In this document: in pieces, positions 1 through 7,168 of the stretch | Position numbering within the stretch: position 1 is the first letter of the stretch | Layout: the number at the start of each line of letters is the position of its first letter | Assembly (NCBI GenBank): GCA_036004405.1 | Contig: DASYRM010000168.1 | Span: 1-45,624 of the forward strand | Reading direction: 5' to 3' | DNA: 45,624 nucleotides | DNA from: DASYRM01 sp036004405 | GTDB taxonomy: Bacteria > Acidobacteriota > Vicinamibacteria > Vicinamibacterales > UBA2999 | Made by a program: the position numbers and the translations under genes | The notes under the pieces: generated by a model | The model's input: only the letters and a program-made list of their open reading frames with translations | Database searches by the model: none | Told to the model about the DNA's origin: nothing

Positions 1-266
1 TCGTCCCGAACCGGTTCGCGCGAGGGCCCCGACGGCAACGTCAGCGCAGGCTCGCGCGGCGTGTGGTCCGTATCGCGAGCACGAAGCGCACCGCGCTCAG
101 GGAGCGCGTGAATGCGCGGCCCCTCGTCGTGCTGCGACGGCGCGGTACGCTCGCCAACACCCTCGGTTGATCCGCCTCCTGTCGACCGTTCGTCGTCGAA
201 ATCCCAGCGTCCCATCCGCGTGTCCCCCCGGTCGGAGCGCAGCGTAGGGATCGCGGGTGAGGATGT

Positions 267-318
267 CTGTCACCTCAGCGACAGTGTCACCTTCAAGACA
301 CTGTCACCGGCATGACAG
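267..318. repeat. Three phased 17-bp palindromic repeats (operator or arm-site-like)
   Basis: TGTCACC recurs at 268, 285 and 302, exactly 17 bp apart. Each unit has the form TGTC-N8-GACA plus one base, so each copy is itself a 4-bp inverted repeat. The boundary between units also creates a perfect 9-bp inverted repeat, GACAGTGTC (280-288) and GACACTGTC (297-305), with an 8-nt spacer. The array ends 57 bp before the excisionase-like gene. Such arrays usually bind a dimeric regulator or the arm-binding domain of an integrase; which of these applies here is inference. The rest of 1-375 shows no convincing gene: short open frames there lack a ribosome site and recognisable protein sequence. Confidence 0.7.
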
Positions 319-375
319 TTCGACACGGGCAGGTGTTGTATTGCTGAAGCTTGCCTTGCGCCGAGCACAGACGCC

Positions 376-654
376 ATGAGATACGACACGCCTCTCGGAG
401 TCGCAGTTGACCACGCGGCGGAGCCTCCGTCTTCGGAGCTGCACGAGCTGCTCACCGTCGACGAGGTTGCGGCGCTCCTCAAAGTCAGCAAGAGCTGGGT
501 CTACGAGCACACCCGCACGCGCAGAGTGGCCTGCGCTGATTGTCTGCCGCACATTCGGATCGGCAAGTACCTTCGCTTTGACGAGCGGGATCTGCGGGCC
601 TACATGAATACCAAGCGCGAGGAGTACGAGCGTACTCCTGGCATCCGGCGGTGA
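376..654 (+). CDS. Excisionase-like helix-turn-helix protein (HTH_17 type)
   Basis: A 92-residue protein. Residues about 26-75 read LLTVDEVAALLKVSKSWVYE followed later by IRIGKYLRFDERDLRAYM. This is the standard pattern of the MerR-like excisionase/HTH_17 family: a winged helix that recognises DNA, followed by the conserved G-K-Y-L-R-F wing. Proteins of this type act as recombination directionality factors or as small repressors next to integrases. The gene lies just before the integrase and ends 63 nt upstream of the preferred integrase start, so co-transcription is likely. The 17-bp palindromic repeats upstream are a plausible binding site. No strong Shine-Dalgarno sequence precedes the ATG, so the exact start is uncertain by a few residues. 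Confidence 0.8.
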   Translation: MRYDTPLGVAVDHAAEPPSSELHELLTVDEVAALLKVSKSWVYEHTRTRRVACADCLPHIRIGKYLRFDERDLRAYMNTKREEYERTPGIRR

Positions 655-717
655 TTGACTACAATGCTCGCCGGGCTAAACCGCGGAGAGCCAGCAAGAG
701 GAAAGGGAATTCCTCAA

Positions 718-1884
718 ATGGCTCACAAACGGCAATACGGAAGCGGGCAGTTGAAGGAGGCCCGCAACGGGTGGGTGATCCGCTGGTGGGAAGTGGAGAT
801 CGCTCCCGACGGCAGCAGGCAGAAGGCGCTTCGCTACGAGCGCCTGGGGCCGATGTCGCGCAAGCAGGCTGCGGAGATCCTCTCGCAGCGGACTGCGGCG
901 GCCGGCAACGCGAGAGCGGTCCGCTCGCGGGTCGCGTTCCGCACGTTGGTCGCGGAATGGGAGCAGTCGATCCTTCCCATGTACAAACCGTCGACGCAGA
1001 AGCATCGGCGGTTCATGCTGAAAAAGCATCTGTTGCCGGAGTTTGGCGACAGAGCTGTGTGCGACATTGCGCGGCAGGACATCCAAGGGTATGTCGCTCG
1101 TCTCATGCGCCACGGATACGCGCCGAAGTCCATCGATCACATTCACGATGTGCTAAGCGCCATCCTTCGCACGGCGGTGAAGTGGGGGCATCTCCAGGAG
1201 AATCCAGCTCGCGGCGTCGAACTGCCAACACTGAGGTGTGTGCGCCCGAAATGGGCACTGACACCGGCGCAGGCGGCGGTACTGATCGACGGGCTTTCGG
1301 CCATAGCGAAGGCCATGGTTGGCTTGGCGATTCTGTCAGGGCTGCGGCGGGGCGAGCTGTTCGCCTTGCGCTGGCGGGACATCGATCAAGATGGGCAGCG
1401 GCTGACGGTGCGCGAGTCGGTGTACGACGGTCAGTTCGGAACGCCCAAGACGGAGGCTGGCATTCGTCAGATCCCGCTGTCGGCCCCGGCCTTCACGTTG
1501 ATCTCGGACTGGAAGCGGCGAGCGGAGCGGACGGACGCAGACGCACTCGTGTTTGGGACGCGGACAGGAGGGCCGATTGCCCCCAACAACGTGCTACGGC
1601 GACATGTGTTCCCAGCGTGCAAGCGGCTGGGCCTTCCTCGCGCGACGTGGCTCACGTTTCGGCGCACGTACTCGTCCTGGTCGCATCAACAAGGCGTACC
1701 GGGCAAGGTGACAGCGCAGTTGATGGGCCACGCGAACGTCGACACCACGATCAACGTGTACACGCAGGTGCTGGACGGCTCGGTCCGCGAGGCCGTTGAA
1801 CGCGTCGGGAGTCAATTGAACGAGATTGAACGTAGTGCCAACAATTCGGCAGGCACGACGACACCGACGACGCGAATTGCTTAG
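718..1884 (+). CDS. Tyrosine site-specific recombinase (integrase)
   Basis: A 388-residue phage-type integrase. The ATG at 718 is preferred over an upstream TTG at 655 because a purine-rich ribosome site (AGAGGAAAGGG) lies about 11 nt before it. The N-terminal part contains a SAM-like core-binding domain (about residues 75-165). The catalytic domain shows Arg I in LSGLRRGELFALRW, the beta-hairpin Lys in GTPKTEAGIRQIPL, Arg II in WLTFRRTYSSW, the box II His in LMGHANVDTT and the Tyr nucleophile in NVYTQV. The usual His of the H-x-x-R motif is Leu here. The gene points at a tRNA-Arg 3' end only 7 nt beyond its stop, the classic layout of an element integrated into a tRNA gene. Confidence 0.93.
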   Translation: MAHKRQYGSGQLKEARNGWVIRWWEVEIAPDGSRQKALRYERLGPMSRKQAAEILSQRTAAAGNARAVRSRVAFRTLVAEWEQSILPMYKPSTQKHRRFMLKKHLLPEFGDRAVCDIARQDIQGYVARLMRHGYAPKSIDHIHDVLSAILRTAVKWGHLQENPARGVELPTLRCVRPKWALTPAQAAVLIDGLSAIAKAMVGLAILSGLRRGELFALRWRDIDQDGQRLTVRESVYDGQFGTPKTEAGIRQIPLSAPAFTLISDWKRRAERTDADALVFGTRTGGPIAPNNVLRRHVFPACKRLGLPRATWLTFRRTYSSWSHQQGVPGKVTAQLMGHANVDTTINVYTQVLDGSVREAVERVGSQLNEIERSANNSAGTTTPTTRIA

Positions 1885-1891
1885 GAAAGAA

Positions 1892-1950
1892 TGGTGCGCC
1901 CTGCACGACTCGAACGTGCGACCTCCTGGTTCGTAGCCAGACGCTCTATC
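1892..1950. other. Probable attachment site (att) in the 3' part of tRNA-Arg
   Basis: Tyrosine integrases of islands commonly recombine in the 3' half of a tRNA gene, from the anticodon or T-loop to the CCA end. Here the integrase stop (1884) is separated from the CCA end of tRNA-Arg (1892) by 7 nt, so this is the expected element-chromosome junction. The core sequence cannot be delimited because the second att copy would be outside the window to the left; no second copy of the tRNA 3' end was seen within 1-1884. Confidence 0.45.
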
Positions 1951-1968
1951 CAGCTGAGCTAAGGGCGC
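1892..1968 (-). tRNA. tRNA-Arg (anticodon ACG)
   Basis: On the minus strand the acceptor stem GCGCCCT (1962-1968) pairs with AGGGCGC (1896-1902). The D arm (GCTC/GAGC), the anticodon stem CTGG/CCAG around loop CTACGAA (anticodon ACG) and the T arm GCACG-TTCGAGT-CGTGC are all intact. The discriminator A is at 1895, and a CCA end is encoded at 1892-1894. The gene faces the integrase tail to tail. Because the tRNA is complete, integration at its 3' end would have restored the gene. Confidence 0.95.
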
Positions 1969-2087
1969 GAAGGGGCTAGATTGTGCCAGGCACGTACTCT
2001 GGGGAACCCAGAACCATGCCCAAACATTGACTATATCACACGGGTTTCGCTCGACTGGCCCGGTCCGGCGACATACGATCGACGGCC

Positions 2088-2276
2088 ATGAGCGCCATGG
2101 AGAACCGTCAAATCGAGCTGAAACCGGATCAGATCGCCTACCTCGACGAGGCGGTGAAAGCCTTCGGCCTGCCCGACACCGGCAAGGCCCTTCGCATCCT
2201 GATCAACTACGCCCGCGAGAACCCGGACAAGCGCGAGGAGATCTTCAGCGAAGTCCACTGCACCGGCGACTGCTGA
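2088..2276 (+). CDS. Small hypothetical protein (ribbon-helix-helix-like)
   Basis: A 62-residue protein starting MSAMENRQIELKPDQIAYLD; the second Met (2097) is an equally possible start. A short N-terminal strand-like stretch (RQIELK) is followed by two helices (DQIAYLDEAVKAFG and KALRILINYAREN). The C-terminus is cysteine-containing (EVHCTGDC). The strand-helix-helix shape and size resemble small RHH proteins, but there is no family hallmark that I can name. It lies 9 nt upstream of the gmhA-like gene, so the two are probably co-transcribed. Function unknown. Confidence 0.6.
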   Translation: MSAMENRQIELKPDQIAYLDEAVKAFGLPDTGKALRILINYARENPDKREEIFSEVHCTGDC

Positions 2277-2285
2277 CGCCGTGAG

Positions 2286-2867
2286 ATGACGACGAGGGAG
2301 AGCCCGGTCGAGGGCGCGCTCGACGACGCCATCGCGCTGGCCACCTGGCTGCGGGACGCGGAGCGCGCGTCCGGCAGCATCGCAGCCATGGCCCGGCACC
2401 TGGCGGAGTGCCTGCGCGCCGGCGGCCGCGTGCTCACCTGCGGCAACGGCGGTTCGCTCTGCGACGCCATGCATTTTGCCGAGGAGCTCTCGGGCCGCTT
2501 TCGCAACGACCGGCCGGCGCTCGCCGCGCAGGCGATGGCCGACCCCAGCCACCTGACCTGCGTCGCCAACGACTACGGCTTCGATCGCGTATTCGCCCGC
2601 GGCGTCGAAGCGTGGGGCAAGACCGGTGACGCGCTGATCGTGTTCTCGACCTCGGGAAAGAGTCCCAACCTGATTGCCGCGGTGGAGGCTGCGCGAGCGC
2701 GTGGCCTGAGCGTCGTCGGTCTGCTCGGGCGCGACGGGGGTCCGCTGCGGACGGCGTGCGATCACGTCATCGTCGTGCCCGGCACCACGGCCGACCGCAT
2801 CCAGGAGGTGCACATCAAGATCGTGCACCTGCTGATCGAGTTGATCGAGAAGAGCCTGTTTGGCTGA
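2286..2867 (+). CDS. gmhA: Sedoheptulose-7-phosphate isomerase, SIS family
   Basis: A 193-residue single SIS-domain protein, the usual GmhA length. It shows the conserved GNGGSLCDAMHFAEEL segment (E. coli-type GNGGSAADAQHFAAEL), which carries the catalytic Glu, the phosphate-binding loop FSTSGKSPN, and the C-terminal EVHIKIVHLLIE segment with the active-site His. The enzyme converts sedoheptulose 7-phosphate into D-glycero-D-manno-heptose 7-phosphate in the cytoplasm, the first step of ADP- or GDP-heptose synthesis for LPS core, S-layer glycan or capsule. The heptose kinase gene faces it across a short repeat region, which supports the assignment. No bisphosphatase (GmhB) or nucleotidyltransferase is visible nearby. 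Confidence 0.88.
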   Translation: MTTRESPVEGALDDAIALATWLRDAERASGSIAAMARHLAECLRAGGRVLTCGNGGSLCDAMHFAEELSGRFRNDRPALAAQAMADPSHLTCVANDYGFDRVFARGVEAWGKTGDALIVFSTSGKSPNLIAAVEAARARGLSVVGLLGRDGGPLRTACDHVIVVPGTTADRIQEVHIKIVHLLIELIEKSLFG

Positions 2868-2872
2868 CGCTC

Positions 2873-2980
2873 GACGGGCCGCCTGAAGGCGGCCCCTACG
2901 ACGGACGGGACGCGCCGCCTCAAGGCGGCTCCTACGACGGACGGGACGCGCCGCCTCAAGGCGGCTCCTACGACGGACGG
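2873..2980. repeat. Three tandem 36-bp repeats with a palindromic core
   Basis: Copies at 2873-2908, 2909-2944 and 2945-2980. Copies 2 and 3 are identical; copy 1 differs at a few bases. Each has the core GCCGCCTNAAGGCGGC, a perfect 7-bp inverted repeat with a 2-nt loop, followed by a CTACGACGGACGG tail. The array lies between the convergent gmhA and heptose kinase genes and runs into the kinase 3' end. It is REP-like and could act as a bidirectional transcript end or mRNA-stabilising structure. There are no unique spacers between copies, so it is not a CRISPR array. Confidence 0.85.
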
Positions 2981-3939
2981 GCGAGGAGCTCGTCGGGTGT
3001 GACGGTGGCGGTGCCGCGCTTGCCCACCACGACGGCGGCGGCGCGATTGGCGAGCGACACCGCGCTGCTGTGATCGCAGCCGGCGGCGCGCGCGAGCGAG
3101 AACGCCGCCACGACGGTATCGCCGGCGCCGCTCACGTCGAAGACTTCCTTGGCCTCGGCGGGCGCCACCAGGGGCGCGCCGTCGTCGCGATGGAAGAACG
3201 CGATACCGCGCGACCCGAGCGTCAGCAGCACATTCGATCGGAACCGCCGGCTCAGAAGCGTCCCGACCCGCCTGACGTTCTCGGTGCTGTAGCCCGAGTC
3301 GTCTTCGCCGAGCAGCCCGAGCGACTCCTTCCAGTTCGGCGTCAGGTAATCGCACGACCAGTAGAACGTCGCATGCTGCGGCCGCGGATCGACCACCACC
3401 TCGCGCCCGGCGGCGTGCGCCCGCTTGATCACTTCGCGGCACACGTCGTTGGTCAGCAGCCCCTTGGCGTAGTCGGAGATGACGACCACGTCGCAGCCGC
3501 CGAGCCGCGCCGCCACCATCTCGAGCAGCTGCTCTTCGTGCGCACGGTCGATCGCGGCCGTCTGTTCGTAGTCGATGCGCAGGAGCTGCTGCTGCTGGCT
3601 GATGATGCGCACCTTGCGCGTCGTGGGCCGGCCGTCGCGGAGCGGCACGAACTCGATGCCGATCTGCGTGCAGCGACGCGCGATGTCCGCGCCGGCGGCA
3701 TCGTCGCCCACCAGGCCGACGAGCGTCGGCGCCCCGCTCAGGCTGGCCACGTTGGCCGCGGTGTTGCCGGCGCCGCCGAGGGTGGCGTGCTCGCCGGTGT
3801 AGTGCAGTACCGGCACCGGCGCTTCGGCGGAAATACGCGACGACTCGCCGACCAGATACTCGTCGGCAATGACGTCGCCGATGACGAGGACTCGGCGGCC
3901 GGCGATCTGCTGAATGACCTGATCGAGCGGTGACGACAT
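2968..3939 (-). CDS. hldE (kinase domain only; rfaE1-like): D-glycero-beta-D-manno-heptose-7-phosphate kinase (PfkB family)
   Basis: A 323-residue PfkB-family sugar kinase starting MSSPLDQVIQQIAG; a GTG one codon upstream is less likely. Family hallmarks are GDVIADEYLVGESSRISAEAP near the N-terminus, GGAGNTAANVASLSG (PfkB motif 1) and FDVSGAGDTVVAAF, which holds the anion hole and the catalytic Asp. The RISAEAPVPVL segment is typical of HldE/RfaE kinases. It phosphorylates heptose 7-phosphate at C1. Bifunctional HldE carries a C-terminal nucleotidyltransferase domain that is absent here; the protein ends right after the kinase fold, so the transferase must be encoded elsewhere. The last residues (RPS) and the TAG stop lie inside the third 36-bp repeat. 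Confidence 0.88.
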   Translation of the reverse strand: MSSPLDQVIQQIAGRRVLVIGDVIADEYLVGESSRISAEAPVPVLHYTGEHATLGGAGNTAANVASLSGAPTLVGLVGDDAAGADIARRCTQIGIEFVPLRDGRPTTRKVRIISQQQQLLRIDYEQTAAIDRAHEEQLLEMVAARLGGCDVVVISDYAKGLLTNDVCREVIKRAHAAGREVVVDPRPQHATFYWSCDYLTPNWKESLGLLGEDDSGYSTENVRRVGTLLSRRFRSNVLLTLGSRGIAFFHRDDGAPLVAPAEAKEVFDVSGAGDTVVAAFSLARAAGCDHSSAVSLANRAAAVVVGKRGTATVTPDELLARPS

Positions 3940-3992
3940 CACGGTGGGGACGTGCTGCGACTATAGCATCCGCGTGAGACACTGGCAGACGC

Positions 3993-5201
3993 ATGGCTTC
4001 CGAGCGCGCTACACAGTCCTGCACGCGCGTCTGCCACGTCGTCGAAGGACTCGGCCATGGCGGCGCCGAGACGCTCGTCCACCAGCTGGCGCTGCGCATG
4101 CGCGACACGCCGTTCGCTCCGCTCGTCTGCTGTCTGCAGGATGGCCCGGTGGGCGAGGCGATGCGCCGCGACGGCATCATCGTCGAGAACCTCGACCTGC
4201 GGCGGCGCACCATCACCGAAGGGCCCGCCTTCGGGATCTTCGTCGCGCGCGTGGTGGCCCGCCTGCGGCGCGTCATCGACCGTCACGATGTGCGGCTGCT
4301 CCACGCCCACCTGCACGACCCGATCATCTGGGCCACCGCCGCTGGCCTGCTGCACGGCACGCCGGTCGTCGGCACCTACCACGGGCTCGGCATCCTGCCG
4401 GCGGGACGCGGCGCACTCGACCCGCGAAACGCGCTGCGGCGCGCGCTGTATCGGCTTGCCGCGAAGCGGGCGGCGCGCATCATCGCCGTCTCATCACCGG
4501 TACGAGACCTGCTCTGCGCGACCCTGGGATTTTCGCCCGCGACCACCGTCGTCTTGACCAACGGCATCGACACCGCGTCGTTTGCCGGCGCGCGCGGCGG
4601 CACCCGCGTGCGCGGTGAGCTTGGCCTCGAAGGGCGGCGTGTCGTGACGTGCGTCGGCCGCCTCGTCCCGAACAAGGGGCAGGCGCTGCTGATCGACGCG
4701 CTCGGCGAGCTGCAGGCGACCCATCCCGACCTGGCGCTGCTGCTTGTCGGCGATGGGCCGGACCGCGAGGCGCTGGCGACGCGGGCGGCCGAGCGCGGCC
4801 TTGCGGCGCGCGTCGTCTTCACCTCGCGCCGTCAGGACGTGGCCGACGTGCTGGCCGCCAGCGACCTCTTCGTCCTGCCCTCCTTTGCAGAGGGTATTCC
4901 GCTGGCGCTGCTCGAAGCGATGGCGGCCGGACTCCCGGTGGTGGCCACCGCGGTGCCGGGGACGATGGAGGTCGTCAGCGATTCGTCGCTCGGCGTGCTC
5001 GTGCCTCCGCACGACGCGGGGGCACTTGCCCAAGGCATCGCGCGACTACTGGGTCACCCGGACGACGCCCGCGGAATGGCCCTGGCCGGGCAGGCCCATG
5101 TGCGGCGCCGCTTCGATCTCGCCTCGATGGTCGGCGCCACCACGGCCCTCTACGAGGCGGTCCTGGCGGAACGCGTGTCGGGCCAGCGCGCGGCGGCGTG
5201 A
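3993..5201 (+). CDS. Glycosyltransferase, GT4 family (GT-B fold)
   Basis: A 402-residue retaining GT-B glycosyltransferase. The N-terminal domain has HVVEGLGHGGAETLVHQLA, the acceptor-side glycine-rich loop of GT4 enzymes. The C-terminal domain has VGRLVPNKGQALLIDAL and the donor-binding PSFAEGIPLALLEAMAAG, with both Glu residues of the E-x7-E motif. There is no signal peptide, so it acts in the cytoplasm or at the inner face of the membrane on a nucleotide sugar. It starts 53 nt from the divergent heptose kinase and is followed after 7 nt by a second GT4 gene. A role in LPS core or surface glycan assembly is inferred from these neighbours; donor and acceptor cannot be read from the sequence. 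Confidence 0.9.
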   Translation: MASERATQSCTRVCHVVEGLGHGGAETLVHQLALRMRDTPFAPLVCCLQDGPVGEAMRRDGIIVENLDLRRRTITEGPAFGIFVARVVARLRRVIDRHDVRLLHAHLHDPIIWATAAGLLHGTPVVGTYHGLGILPAGRGALDPRNALRRALYRLAAKRAARIIAVSSPVRDLLCATLGFSPATTVVLTNGIDTASFAGARGGTRVRGELGLEGRRVVTCVGRLVPNKGQALLIDALGELQATHPDLALLLVGDGPDREALATRAAERGLAARVVFTSRRQDVADVLAASDLFVLPSFAEGIPLALLEAMAAGLPVVATAVPGTMEVVSDSSLGVLVPPHDAGALAQGIARLLGHPDDARGMALAGQAHVRRRFDLASMVGATTALYEAVLAERVSGQRAAA

Positions 5202-5208
5202 GCCCGGC

Positions 5209-6321
5209 ATGAACGTCGCCATCCTGGTGTCGGGACTGCCGCCAGACCGGATCGGCGGCGCCGAACTGCAGGCGGCGCGGGTGGCACAACACCTGTCGGC
5301 GCGCCACGACGTGACGGTGCTTACCCGAACGGCCACCGTGCCGGGCGAGCTCGCGTCCGCGGCGCGCTGCACGGTGGTCCAGCGGCTGGCCACCTCCGTG
5401 CGCGGCGTGCGCTTCGCGGCCGACGTCTTCGCCACGCTGCGGCTCCTCCATGCCAGGCGGCACGATGTGGACGTCATCCTCGCCTACCAGACTGTCATCG
5501 ACGGGCTGATCGGCGTGCTCGCCAAAAAAGTGCTCGGCGTGCCGGTGGTCGTCTCGGTGCGCTGCGACACCGAGTACCAGCTGGATCGGTTTCCCCAGAG
5601 CCGGTGGCTCAGCCCCTTCGTGTTCCGGCACGCGGACCGGCTGCTGGTGCAGTCGCCGCGGCTCGGCGCCGAGCTCCTCGAGGCGTTCGAACGGCGGCCG
5701 GGGCAGCCGTCCGCCTCGGCGCTCCGGGTCAAGCTCGCCGCCGTGCCGAACGGGATCGCCGCCGCCACGCCGGCCAGCGGAGACGGGCGGACGATTCTGT
5801 TCATCGGGCGCCTGACGGCCGCCAAAGGCGTCAACTTCCTGATCGAGGCGATGCGGTCGTGCCTCGGCGAGTCGCTGACCGTCGTCGGCGACGGCCCCGA
5901 GCGGCAACGTCTGGAGGAGCTGGCCAAGGACCTCCCCAACGTCCGATTTGCCGGCGCGGTCGCGCGCGCCGAAGTCGATCGCCTGCTGTCGTCGGCGCGG
6001 CTGCTCGTGCAGCCGTCGCTGCAGGAGGGCCAGCCCAACACGGTGATGGAAGCGATGGCGAAAGGTGTCCCGGTGGTCGCGACGCGGGTCGGCGGCGTGC
6101 CGGACCTGGTGCGCGACGGCGTCACCGGCTTCCTCGTGGATCCCGGAGACGTGCCCGCACTGGCGTCGCGCATTCGCGAGGTGATGAGCGATCCCACGCT
6201 GTGGACAAGATTGTCCAACGCATCGCTTCTCGAGATCCGTCGCTACGAGTGGCCGTCGATCATCGAGCAGCTCGAAGCGCAGTTGTCGGCCGCGATCGGC
6301 GGCGCTGTGCCTCAACCATAG
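5209..6321 (+). CDS. Glycosyltransferase, GT4 family
   Basis: A 370-residue GT-B glycosyltransferase starting MNVAILVSGLPPDRIGGAEL. The open frame continues upstream inside the preceding gene, but the ATG at 5209, 7 nt after the previous stop, begins exactly at the expected first beta strand. The donor half has FIGRLTAAKGVNFLIEAM, VGDGPERQRLEEL and PSLQEGQPNTVMEAMAKG with the E-x7-E motif. It forms a two-gene unit with the upstream GT4 gene. Substrates are unknown; a sequential role in the same oligosaccharide is likely. Confidence 0.9.
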   Translation: MNVAILVSGLPPDRIGGAELQAARVAQHLSARHDVTVLTRTATVPGELASAARCTVVQRLATSVRGVRFAADVFATLRLLHARRHDVDVILAYQTVIDGLIGVLAKKVLGVPVVVSVRCDTEYQLDRFPQSRWLSPFVFRHADRLLVQSPRLGAELLEAFERRPGQPSASALRVKLAAVPNGIAAATPASGDGRTILFIGRLTAAKGVNFLIEAMRSCLGESLTVVGDGPERQRLEELAKDLPNVRFAGAVARAEVDRLLSSARLLVQPSLQEGQPNTVMEAMAKGVPVVATRVGGVPDLVRDGVTGFLVDPGDVPALASRIREVMSDPTLWTRLSNASLLEIRRYEWPSIIEQLEAQLSAAIGGAVPQP

Positions 6322-6422
6322 TCACGCGTTCGGCCGCCCATAAGTCTTCCAGAACGCGGTCTCTTCGCGATCCATTTCGAGACACCCGACGATTTGTCGA
6401 GAGATTTCTCACACCTTCAACA

Positions 6423-6438
6423 CGGTCTTCAAGTTGCT
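6423..6438 (+). promoter_or_regulatory. Candidate sigma-54 promoter of the PEP-CTERM gene
   Basis: CGGTCTTCAAGTTGCT has the -24 GG at 6424-6425 and the -12 GC at 6436-6437, separated by exactly 10 nt. The -12 half (TTGCT) matches the consensus fully; the -24 half matches only the invariant GG. The transcript would start near 6449 and leave a leader of about 69 nt. RpoN control of PEP-CTERM genes through PrsK/PrsR is known in other bacteria. Such matches also occur by chance in GC-rich DNA. Confidence 0.4.
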
Positions 6439-6517
6439 AGTAGTAGCGAAACCAGCCCGGGTGCAGCACGTCCATCGGTCGCCTGCGCGGCCTGCGGCTA
6501 CGAAGGAGTCACATCAC

Positions 6518-7123
6518 ATGAAGCGCGCCGTCGTTCTCGCAACCCTGCTCGTGGCGGGCCTTGCGACCGCACCCTCAGCCAACGCCGCACCCGTCATGGT
6601 GGGGCTCGATCACTTCGGTTTCGCGACGCTGTACACCTTCGACGAGTTGACGAACGGCACGCCGATCCTCAACCAGTATGCGGCCGACGGCATCACGTTC
6701 AGCGCGGGGCTGGTGGCCACCGACGCATTGGCCCCCTTGGGGATTGCCGCCACCAACGGCGACCCGGCCATTCCGATCGGCACTGACATCACCATCAACC
6801 TTCCGAACGTGAGCAAGGTCGGCTTCGACATCATCACGGCCGATTCGTCCAAGACTCAGTTCCTGATTTCGGCGTACATCGGCGGCGTTCTCACGGGAAC
6901 GGGCAACTTCGTCGCCGACACGAAGTTCCAGCGGATTTTCGTCGGGTTCGAGGACTTCGACCTCGGAATCGACAAACTCGTCATCAACACGTTCGCGGAA
7001 GACGGCTCCAACGCCGACGCGCCGTTCCTGATCAACGACCTGCGCGTGCCGGAACCGGCGACGATGGCGCTGCTGGGGCTGGGGCTCGTGGGCGCCGCGG
7101 TTCGCCGCCGTCGACGCGTGTAG
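6518..7123 (+). CDS. PEP-CTERM sorting-domain surface protein
   Basis: A 201-residue secreted protein. The ATG at 6518 has a good ribosome site (AAGGAG, 6503-6508). Residues 1-24 form a Sec signal peptide (MKRAVVLATLLVAGLATAPS, cleavage near ANA-A). The last 25 residues are a canonical PEP-CTERM tail: V-PEP-ATMALLGLGLVGAAV followed by RRRRRV. This signal is recognised and cut by an exosortase in the inner membrane on the way to the cell surface. The mature part is an acidic beta-rich domain of about 150 residues with no catalytic motif that I recognise, typical of matrix or adhesin-type cargo. No exosortase lies in this window, so it acts in trans. It converges with the beta-helix gene that ends the large minus-strand operon. 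Confidence 0.9.
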   Translation: MKRAVVLATLLVAGLATAPSANAAPVMVGLDHFGFATLYTFDELTNGTPILNQYAADGITFSAGLVATDALAPLGIAATNGDPAIPIGTDITINLPNVSKVGFDIITADSSKTQFLISAYIGGVLTGTGNFVADTKFQRIFVGFEDFDLGIDKLVINTFAEDGSNADAPFLINDLRVPEPATMALLGLGLVGAAVRRRRRV

Positions 7124-7168
7124 AGGCGGACCGTCAGGCCTGCCTGGCAAGACGTTAGGGCTCCCGGC

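Noticed and set aside
1..111. Tail of a gene entering from the left (open frame 1-111)
   Set aside because: Only 36 codons of Ser/Gly/Arg-rich sequence with no recognisable similarity; cannot be supported.
112..315. Small gene of 67 codons left of the excisionase gene
   Set aside because: Low-complexity Ser/Pro/Arg translation, no ribosome site, and it overlaps the palindromic repeat array.
2873..2980. CRISPR array
   Set aside because: The 36-bp copies are directly abutting with no spacers, and no cas genes are present.
7124..7168. Rho-independent terminator between the PEP-CTERM and beta-helix genes
   Set aside because: Only a weak CAGG/CCTG stem and no T tract on either strand.
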